This document shows, piece by piece, positions 56,871 through 64,000 of a DNA stretch of 64,000 nt. Source of the DNA: Blasia pusilla. Its lineage: Eukaryota; Marchantiophyta; Marchantiopsida; Blasiales. The stretch spans positions 1,302,001 to 1,366,000 of the forward strand of contig CM114274.1 in NCBI GenBank assembly GCA_050084515.1, in the 5' to 3' direction. Position numbers and translations under genes: made by a program. Within the stretch, counting starts at the first letter, position 1; the number at the start of each line of letters is the position of its first letter. The notes beneath the pieces were generated by a model. That model made no database searches. It was given only the letters and a program-made list of their open reading frames with translations, and was not told where the DNA came from.

Positions 56871-57234
56871 GGAGATGATCAGGAGAGATCTTTGTGGAGC
56901 TTAAGGCCCAATTGGTGGCGCCGCCTATCTTGAGGAGACCTATCAGAGGGCGCCCATTTCAGTTACACACTGATTGGAGTAGGTTGGGACTTGGAGCCGT
57001 GTTGACACAACATGATGATGAGCACATGTAGTTTGTGGTGGCCTATGCAAGTCATTCGAATAATGCAGCAAAGTCGCGCTATAGTTCATATGAGGGAGAG
57101 TGCTTGGCAGTAGTGTGGGTTGTGGGTTTACCCTTGTTATTGATCACCAGCCGCTCAAGTGGTTGATGGAGTCTAACAAGCTTACAGGGAAGCTTGCACG
57201 GTGGGCTCTTATCTTATAGGAGTATGACTTCCAG
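56871..57234 (+). pseudogene. RNase H
   Basis: FQLHTDWSRLGLGAVLTQHDDEH (56958-57025, first catalytic Asp present), TAG, FVVAYASHSNNAAKSRYSSYEGECLAVVW (57032-57118), then a decayed DHQPLKWL-type stretch and KLARWAL with TAG at 57217. Removes RNA from RNA-DNA hybrids. Confidence 0.75.
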
Positions 57235-58422
57235 GTGGTACATAGACCTGGAGTTGCCAACCTTGATGTTGATGGGTTGAGTAGGAGCCCATGTACTAGC
57301 CAAGAGGATGCAACTGGGGCTAGATGGCGTGGCAAGGTTGATGAGGAGATTGTGCCAGGTTGGCATGCATCTGCCTATTTATGTTGGTTAGGGGTGGACT
57401 CTAGTATGGAGGACCACATGACATCTGACTCTAGTCAGAGGATAGATGGCCAACCTTCAGATCCTAAGGTTGGAGATGGTGGTACGGATCAGCGTGATAT
57501 TCATGATGATACGTTGGTGTTGGAGTTCCTACGGACCAGTAGGGTGCCAGGCATTGTGAGTACCAAGGAGCGAGACCGTGTTCTTCAACGTGCTAAGAGG
57601 TATCGATTGGAGGGAACACTTATTCTCCATGTGTGGGAGGATGGTAGAGTACGAGTAGTGCCGCATTTGGCTCAGAGAAAGCGCATTGTGCGACATTCCC
57701 ATGAGGAGTTGGGACGTTTGGGGGTAAAGCGTACATATAGCTTACTCCTTGGTCAGTATTGGTGGCGTGGCATGCATACTCAGGTGCAGCAGTTGGTGTC
57801 ACGTTGTATGGTTTGTGATCGGGTGAGGGCATCATTCAATGCCCCTACACCTCAGTTACACCCCTTGCCTATTATGGGGTTGGGTTACCGTTGGAGTGTG
57901 GAATTTGCAAGATTGTTACCGTTGACTGTACGACATCATCGATATGTGTTGGTGATGGTGGAGCACTTCTCCAAGTGGATTGAGTTGTTGGCATTACCTG
58001 ACAAGGCAAGTGAGGGAACGGCGTATGCGTTTCTTAATAGAGTGCTTAGTCATTTTGGTGCACCAGCTGAAGTGCTGACCGACTAGGTTATAGAGTTTCA
58101 GGGTGAGTTTCAGGTCTTGTGTGACAAGGCATTGATTGATCATCGGACCACGTCTCAAGATCATCCAGAGGAGGATGGTTTGGCTAAGCGTGTGGTTCAG
58201 ACGGTGAAGAGGGCATTGCGCAAGTATGGCCTACAGAAGGGGCATCTTTGAGACTAGGATATTCAATTGCCATGGTTAGCCATGGGGTATAGGTTTAGTC
58301 TCCAAGCATCCTTGGCTTCCTTCTCACCTTATTTTCTGTTATACGGCCGAGATCCAGACTTGCCAGCAATAATTCATCGGGAGTCTAGTAAGGTGGTGAA
58401 CCTTGACGACCCAGAGATGTGA
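57235..58422 (+). pseudogene. Ty3 integrase
   Basis: Follows VVHRPGVANLDVDGLSRSP. The HHCC zinc domain is HSHEELGRLGVKRTY ... CMVCDRVRA (57690-57830). Core: WSVEFARLLPL (57892-57925), where the first catalytic Asp reads Glu; VLTD at 58074-58085 (second Asp kept); GLAKRVVQTVKRAL (58178-58220), where the third catalytic residue Glu reads Lys. Stops at 58084, 58250 and 58255. Two of three active-site residues are changed, so this copy cannot integrate. The DDE/HHCC type rules out a tyrosine-recombinase (DIRS) element. Confidence 0.8.
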
Positions 58423-58947
58423 ATGAGAGTGTGTTCTCAACGGGCAGAGCTCTTTCGGAGAGTTACGCCAATAACCTTTGAGAATCTTGCCATCGCTCAA
58501 CACAAGGATACATTGCGGTATGCAACCATTCGGGTTGGAAGTTATCAACCATTGATTCGTAGGTTCCATGTGGGATATTATGTCTATTTGCAGCAGATTG
58601 CACCGACAATGTTGGATGTGATGGCAAGCCGCACTATTTTACGAGTGCACGAGGTGTTAGCTTCTGGAGTTCTCATGTTGGAGGGTCGTGATGGAGTTGT
58701 TTGGAAGGACCATGTGTGTAATTGTGCGCCATGTCAACTTCCAAATGTGGATGGTACTGTTGACCCAAGCTTAGCCATGATACGTGCTAGCTTGAAGTGT
58801 ATGTTGTGTGGGTCTGCTGGTAACGCAGCCCGTATGTCGGTGTGTGATCGGTGTTCGAGGGGTTGGCACATGATGTGTTTGACTCCACGTATGGATGTTT
58901 TTCCTACTGGAAGGTGGGTTTTTCCTCGATGTACTCAGGAGGGGTAG
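58423..58947 (+). pseudogene. Integrase tail with SH3-like module and C-terminal PHD finger
   Basis: HVGYYVYLQQIAPTMLDV...SRTILRVHEV, then GVLMLEGRDGVVWKDHVCNC and APCQLPNVDG (58567-58755), corresponds to the GPY/F-like SH3 fold after Ty3 integrases. It ends with a PHD-type finger at 58798-58940: CMLC, SVCDRC, GWHMMC, then WVFPRC. Spacing is C2-C2-H-C-C as in histone-tail readers. The seventh ligand, normally Cys in W-x-C-P-x-C, reads Phe. PHD fingers often read histone H3 tails, so this module probably steered integration, replacing a chromodomain. Stop at 58945-58947. Confidence 0.75.
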
Positions 58948-59104
58948 ATGACTTGATCTTTGCATGATATGGATTATAGATGTGCGACTAACGATGGAGC
59001 AACCTAGCACCCGGCCTTCTGATTTGTGCACCCATGAAGGTGTATATATATAGCATGTAGTAGATGTATAGGACTACCTGGGAGTTAGAGGGACCTAACC
59101 GCCA
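58948..59104 (+). other. 3' untranslated region
   Basis: Between the pol stop and the polypurine tract; no coding frame seen. Confidence 0.5.
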
Positions 59105-59119
59105 GTTAGGGGGGCGAGT
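59105..59119 (+). other. Polypurine tract
   Basis: GTTAGGGGGGCGAGT directly precedes TGTGGTACAC. This fixes the start of the 3' LTR at 59120, not at 59226. Confidence 0.7.
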
Positions 59120-59593
59120 TGTGGTACACTTGTATTTGTGGATGCTCTCGTCTATGTTATGTATGTAGGTGAGTATGGTATGTCAGCAATGAATGTTGTA
59201 TGACGATGTGGATTTGCACGACAGCTGTCATGACCATACGGATTATGTCGTAGAGTATAGTGTGCTAGTAGAGGCCGTACCTTATGTAGGGCCGTAGTGT
59301 CTAGGTAGAGATGCGGTTTCATACATAGGGTTGGGGGTTACTCTGTTGAGGGTGACTTTTCCAGTAGGGCCCGCTCTTAGGTTGGAGGATATAGTGTGGA
59401 GTGCAATCAAAGAACAGTTAGTTCTTTGAGTTGAGCGTGTTGCGTTGGGAGTTAGCCTTGGTAGTGAGTAGAGCTCTTGGCTATGGTGGTTCTCGCAAGC
59501 TTCAACCTCGATTCTCCCATCGTGGAGTGGGTTTGGCTCGATTGTATGTGATTCTATACGTGTTTTATGACAGCAGGTCTTTCACGGATTTCA
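59120..59593 (+). repeat. Complete 3' LTR (segments A+B) of the methyltransferase retroelement
   Basis: 474 bp, TGTGGTACAC...GATTTCA (TG...CA). Segment A is 59120-59225, segment B is 59226-59593. The A/B junction lies in the perfect palindrome GACAGCTGTC (59220-59229). Confidence 0.75.
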
Positions 59594-59699
59594 GTTATGG
59601 TACACTTGTGTTTGTGGATGCTCTTGTCTATGTTATGTATGTAGATGAGTATGGTATGTCAGCAATGTATGTTGTATGACGATGTGGATTTGCACAACA
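59594..59699 (+). repeat. Extra partial LTR copy (segment A only)
   Basis: After GT, the sequence TATGGTACACTTG...GATTTGCACAACA repeats segment A (59120-59221) and stops at the A/B junction. The interrupted chromovirus LTR then resumes with CGCCC. Together with the A-less 5' LTR, this gives the order B - internal - A B A. Confidence 0.8.
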
Positions 59700-60247
59700 C
59701 GCCCTATGGTGCCCCAAAGTGGGGTTCAAATCCCAATCATTCTTGGAGAAACTCCCCCATGCTAGTAGTTTTGGGGATCCTTGCTCTCCCCCTAACTTTG
59801 AGAAAAAGAGAATTGGATCCCTCTTTTTGGCCCTCAACCCAACTTCCCTCAGAGTGTGTTTCAAGAATTTTCTCAGCATTTGCTTGTGATTTTGCTAAGA
59901 TCTTTAGTGCGTTGGAATTAAATTTGCATAAGCTTTCCAACGCCACCTTATTTGTCTCAAACACATCTAGGGACTAAACGTTATGGTCCAAAACACAGTC
60001 AAAACCCCAAATCCGATTTTGACCTCTTTGCCAACCAACCTTCCTAGACTCGATTCCTCTCAAGTCTTGGTTCATGTTTGGTTCAGGTTTTGTGGTCACG
60101 ACCATAACTGCATGAAATGCACAAACTCCATTGGTGCTTTTTGTCTCTTGCGACTCTTCCAAGAGACCTCTGCAAAGCACAACTATCCTAGCGTGAGCCC
60201 GCTAGAGTTCTAATGTTGTGCTTTGCTTTCGTTTGGTTATGTGGGTG
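59700..60247 (-). repeat. Chromovirus 3' LTR of Ty3 element 5, right part
   Basis: Continuation of 49618-50052, starting CGCCCTATGGTGCCCC where other copies read CGCCCCGTGGTGCCC. It ends near 60247 at the LTR start (GGTTATGTGGGTGATGCA, diverged). Confidence 0.7.
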
Positions 60248-60976
60248 ATGCAAACCTTTTTATGTCAAGGTTTGCATTGATGAGGATATGAACCTATAAA
60301 GAGGTTGATGTCCTTTAATGTCAAGTTTTTTGTGTGAAGTGGACGCCTTGACATCGAGTTGCGTTCTAGTAGCTAAACAAAAATTCCTCTTTTGGCTTAA
60401 GTCTTACGTTGTCGCTTGCAACACTTAGCATCATTTAGCATCTCCATTTTGATAAGCCTAGATCAGTTGTGCTAAACTTATCTAACCTATCAAATAAGGG
60501 AACTAAGTCTATAACCTAACACTTCATTTACTCACTACACGTGAACATCTCACATGTTTACCTAGTCCATAAATCATACTACGTTTGGGTCACTCTCGTA
60601 TTCGAATTAGGTGCGTCACTAAGTTTACTCATTCACTCACGAGTGAGATTACCCCAAGCCCCAAGATAGAGTGACCTACCCCGCCGACGCTAGGGCGAGC
60701 CGAACTGTTTGTACCTCAACACTTGGTCCTATTCTAGATTCTTTATCCAAATACAAGCTCTCACCTCAAATAATCCTTGTCGCTCCTCTTGACCTACATC
60801 TTATGCATATGAGGAACTACTCACTACCATGCACTACCACTTACAATTTACAATCACAAGCATCAAATCTCCAAATCCATGCATTCTTTTATTGCAACAA
60901 CTAGACTTTTCTAGTTACAACAGCCTTTGGCCCAAGCAATCCTGGTCACAAGTCATGTGCTTAGTTTCTTCATGTA
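60248..60976 (-). other. 3' untranslated region of Ty3 element 5
   Basis: Homologous to 20818-21540 of element 4 (CCCCAAGATAGAGTGA, CTAGGGCGAGCC). No coding frame. Confidence 0.6.
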
Positions 60977-62501
60977 CTAACCTATGTGCCTATCTTGCAT
61001 CCATTTGAAGTCTTGTAATGCCTCTTGCCCGTGTTTCAGATGTGCCTCCGCAATCCAAGTTGCCTCTCTCACATGGTAGCCCTTCCACTTGACCAAGTAC
61101 TCGTACTTATTGGCTGTACGTCTGAAATACATAATGGTCTCCACCTCACACTTTGGTTCCTCATTCACGATGACCGATTGTGGTCTCAATACTATTCTCC
61201 GCTCTGGATGCACATTATCTTCAAGACACTTCTTCAATAATGACACATGGAAAGTCAAGTGAATCTTGAACTCTTTTGGGAGCTCCAATGAATACACATC
61301 CTCAAACGGCTTTGCCTTGATCATATAGGGTCCAACATACTTGACAAACAACTTTGCGGATAATTTCTTTGGAGGAGTGAAATTCCTCATACTCAACCAC
61401 ATTTTCTCCCCTACTTGGAAACTCACTTGGCGCCGACTTTTGTTAGCATGCTTAATGTACCTTAGTTGAGCCTTGGCAAGACTTATTCTCATTTTCTCTT
61501 GTCGTTCTTGCATCTCCATTAACAAAATTTCCGCCGTTGCTTGTCGAGTATATGCCGATGTAGCACACTTCAAATGGGCCAAGTCAAGAGGCCCTTTTGG
61601 TTCTCGTCGCTATCCCAGAAGAAATAGAGAGTTCTCGAGTTGTAGAATGCTTGGTGGAGTTGTAATAGTTAACAGCCATGCTTAGCCACCTAGCCCAATC
61701 TCGCTGGTCCGCGCTCATGTAATTCCTCAAGTACTGATTCACAATCAAGTTTAGTTGTTTCGTTTGAGGATGGAAGACGATACTAAAGCTCAATTTGGTC
61801 CCGAACCTTTTGAATAGGTGTTTCCCAAAGGCACTAGTAAACTTGGATCTTGATTGGACAAAATTCTCCTTGCCAACCCATGAGCTTGCCACCAACCATC
61901 CAAAAACAATCGATAAGTCATGTAGGCCATCGTGGAATCTACCGTTGGCACAAACCTCCTCAACTTGCTGAATGGATCAACTATCATAAGTATAGCAATG
62001 TATTCCTCAGACTCCGGAAGACTCGTAATGAAATCCATGCTTACACTTTGCAAGGGTCCCTGTGGAATCAGAAAGGACAAAGTAAGCCTTGTTTCTTGAC
62101 AGGTCACGCAGGTCTTCACATACTGCGCAACATCTTCTTTCAGGTTGGGCCTTAAGAACCTCTTGGTCAAAATCGCAAGGAACGATTTCTCCCCTTTATG
62201 TCTTGCCCCTTATGACATTCCACTAACATCTTATTATGTAGCCTGCCTTGGCCCACATAGATCATGCTCTGCTTAAACCTCAGAAAACCATGCCTCAAAC
62301 TTATGTTGGCCACCTTCTTGCTCGACTTCAACTCCCTTAGGTACTCACTTGCTTGCGCATCCTTCATGTATCCTTCACGAATCCTTCTCTCCAAGTCTGT
62401 TTCCTTAGGGAACATTGCTCTCAAGACTTGTGTTGTCAATGGGATATGCTCATCCCTTCGATCTTGTGCATCTCGAATGACATTATCTTTCCTTGGCTTG
62501 T
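60977..62501 (-). pseudogene. Ty3 element 5: integrase and chromodomain
   Basis: Minus strand: linker TTQVLRAMFPKETDLERRIREGYM (62440-62370), zinc-binding region (62300-62100, YVKTCVTCQETR), integrase core with SVSMDFITSLPES (62045-62000, first Asp), MIVDPFSKLRRFVP, WWQAHGLARRILSNQDP (61890-61840), and after a frame change FHPQTKQLNLIVNQYLRNY (third catalytic region lacks its Glu). Then KHANKSRRQVSFQVGEKMWLS, HLTFHVSLLKKCL and a chromodomain ANKYEYLVKWKGYHVREATW (61130-61065). Chromodomain chromovirus, like elements 1, 3 and 4. Its RT half is cut off at 62501 by a plus-strand LTR. Confidence 0.8.
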
Positions 62502-63174
62502 TGTCACGACCCTCATAACCAAATGAACGCCAAGCAAAACATCAGAATTTTAGCGGGCTTCCGCTAGGATGGTTGCACTTTGGAGAGATCTCTTGGAAGA
62601 TTCCAAGGGATGAAATGCATGAATGGAGTTTGTGTGTTTCATGCATTCATGGTTGTGACTAGGAACGTGAACCAAAACTTGATATGAGTTGAGTCTAGGA
62701 AGGTTGGTTGTCAAAGAGGTAAGAACCATATTTGGAATGCGACTAGCATTTGGGGTTTTGATTGTGTTTTGGAACATAACGTTTAGTCCCAAGATGCGTT
62801 GAGGAAATTGGGTTCCAGAGCATCAAAGATCTTAGCAAATGCACAAGGAGGGACTCAGATATTGGCTGAAAACGTCTGTATGGGGAGTTGGGTTTAGGGC
62901 CAAATGAGGGGCCTGACTATCTTTTCACCAAATTTATGGGAAGGGTGGTGATCCCTAGAAGTACTCGAAAGGGGGAGTGTCTCCAAGGATTCTTAGCACC
63001 CAAACCCCACTTTGGGTGCCAAAGGGCGGCTCAAGGGCACGGAATGGAACGGTAATTTGGCATTGGGACTCAAAACCCAAACTTGATCCAAGGGAATGGC
63101 TTCAAAAACCAAACTTGGATTCCAACCCGTGACTAATTTTAGTGAGTCTTGGTGAGGGACTCATTGGATCTCAA
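62502..63174 (+). repeat. Chromovirus LTR, plus orientation, 3'-truncated
   Basis: Starts TGTCACGACCCTCATAACC at 62502, inside the integrase linker of element 5, and runs as a typical LTR (GGGTTCCAGAGCATCAAAGATC, CCCACTTTGGGTGCC) until 63174. Transposase copy C replaces the remainder. Confidence 0.75.
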
Positions 63175-64000
63175 TGGACAATATAGAATTTATGGGTTGC
63201 CTTTGAAGCCCACTCTATCTGATGTCGAAGGTCTTCAACCCACTAGTGCTTTGAGTTCCACATATGTGACCCCTTCTTCTACCAATCTAGCTTTGACTCC
63301 CAAGTTTCAAGTTTATGACAACGTGTATCAAGTTAAAGACATCACATATGCCGTCAACCTGACAAGGTTTTTCGGAAATCAAGCTAACCCAACACCTGCA
63401 TACACATAATTGCTTCAAGTTTCAGGGAATAGCTTGCTTTCATCTCTTCCCTTGAAAATATTTAAGCATATTCATGTGGATGAGTTGCCAATGACTTATG
63501 ATGGAAAAAATATTTTTGAGTTGCCTCCGTTGGTTGGTCTAGCTCAAAAGAAAGATGGAGGACGCTTGAAGGGTATGGACAAAAAATTCTAACTCTCATC
63601 GATGGTGCAAACTTCAACAGACCGATGCTTCCATCCCACGTGGTGCTTGGATTGTGTCTCGCCACGAATGGGTTGGAGCCTCGGAGTATAGAAGTCCTAG
63701 CTGCCCTTTACTAAAACAAAATGGGGAAGTAAATACCTCATAATTCTCCCCGAAAATTATAGAGACTCCTAATGCATTCGGTGCGTCCATACCATTGAGT
63801 GGCCATAGATGTCCTCATTGTCAAGCCTCCCCTTTTTGCGTTGGAGCATGTCCCACTTACATTTTTTCATATTGCACGATACAAATTCTTCCTCCGAGTA
63901 TACAAAAATATGTGTTCATGGTGGATCTCACTCTCATCATATCAATGGTGCCATTCAAAGACACTTAAAGGAGGATGTGGCCAAGAAGATGGCAATTGTA
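63175..64000 (+). pseudogene. MULE-like SWIM transposase, copy C (both ends incomplete)
   Basis: Joins the LTR at NGQYRIYGLPLKP, i.e. it lacks about 85 N-terminal codons present in copies A and B. This copy keeps the longest open frame of the N-terminal region: LKPTLSDVEGLQPTSALSST, TPKFQVYDNVYQVKDITYAV, NLTRFFGNQANPTPAYT, then (stop 63407) LLQVSGNSLLSSLPLKIFKH, VDELPMTYDGKNIFELPP, AQKKDGGRLKGMDKK. Further on HSKTLKGGC-type sequence corresponds to copy A 4310. It continues past the window edge. No catalytic block is in view. Confidence 0.6.

Larger units (their letters stand above)
50053..59699 (+). mobile_element. 9.6-kb Ty3/gypsy retroelement encoding a C5 DNA methyltransferase and a PHD finger
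   Basis: Order on the plus strand: LTR segment, long leader (50422-52030), gag with CCHC knuckles, retropepsin, DNMT3-like methyltransferase, RT, RNase H, integrase with HHCC and DDE-type core, SH3-like module, PHD finger, polypurine tract, LTR. It inserted into the 3' LTR of Ty3 element 5. The two LTR copies match over 369 bp with roughly nine identical bases in ten, so the insertion is not recent. Many stops (mostly TGA or TAG from CGA or CAG), plus loss of the integrase Glu, make it non-autonomous today. Confidence 0.85.

Noticed and set aside
50053-59699. DIRS/Pat-type element, suggested by the split-repeat order B...ABA
   Set aside because: The coding region has an HHCC plus DDE-type integrase, a retropepsin and a polypurine tract, and no tyrosine recombinase was seen. 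A permuted or circle-derived Ty3 insertion fits better.

Overview
The window looks like a transposon-packed stretch of a streptophyte (green plant lineage) nuclear genome. Evidence: Ty3/gypsy chromoviruses with chromodomains, a MULE-type DNA transposon with spliceosomal GT..AG introns, an En/Spm (CACTA)-like remnant, a long (CA)n tract, TATA-type promoters and no intact host gene. A charophyte alga is a plausible source, because cytosine methyltransferases captured by retrotransposons have been reported in charophytes. The species itself is an inference. Nearly every coding stretch is decayed (stops, frameshifts), so most genes are entered as pseudogenes.

Layout. 1-2760: fragments of a DNMT3-like cytosine methyltransferase, one of them nearly domain-length. 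3200-7731: SWIM-zinc-finger transposase gene, copy A (+). 7733-13616: a minus-strand Ty3 element (LTR, gag, protease, start of RT, LTR) interrupted by a solo LTR, then an inverted LTR fragment. 15340-19790: a plus-strand Ty3 element whose LTR is split by another LTR-like repeat. 19802-38685: a minus-strand Ty3 element (LTR, chromodomain, integrase, RNase H, RT) split by a 15.2-kb DNA transposon at 22850-38093. 38690-47900: CACTA-like remnants. 48874-49054: microsatellite. 49618-62501: a minus-strand Ty3 element whose 3' LTR is split by a 9.6-kb Ty3 element (50053-59699) that carries the methyltransferase. 62502-64000: another LTR, then transposase copy C.

Two systems stand out. (1) The 15.2-kb MULE-like element sits in a Ty3 reverse transcriptase frame, bounded by a 9-bp target duplication with one mismatch. 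It carries a leftward SWIM-finger transposase gene and, divergent from it, a rightward gene joining a ParB/sulfiredoxin-like domain (GNHR motif) to a region resembling a beta-class N6-adenine/N4-cytosine DNA methyltransferase. The 3' half of the second gene, including the glycine-rich SAM-binding motif, survives in an inverted 4.9-kb derivative with ~380-bp terminal inverted repeats. Short palindromes built on arms like GCAACCCGTCGGA fill the three large introns and the intergenic promoter regions of this family, and are not seen in the retroelements.

(2) The Ty3 element at 50053-59699 has a DNMT3-like C5 methyltransferase domain between protease and reverse transcriptase, and a PHD finger after the integrase where many plant relatives have a chromodomain. 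Its LTR segments are in a circularly permuted order.

Thus two unrelated transposon superfamilies in one 64-kb window each carry a DNA methyltransferase. Many stop codons in both look like CGA to TGA or CAG to TAG transitions, as expected if the elements themselves were heavily cytosine-methylated.
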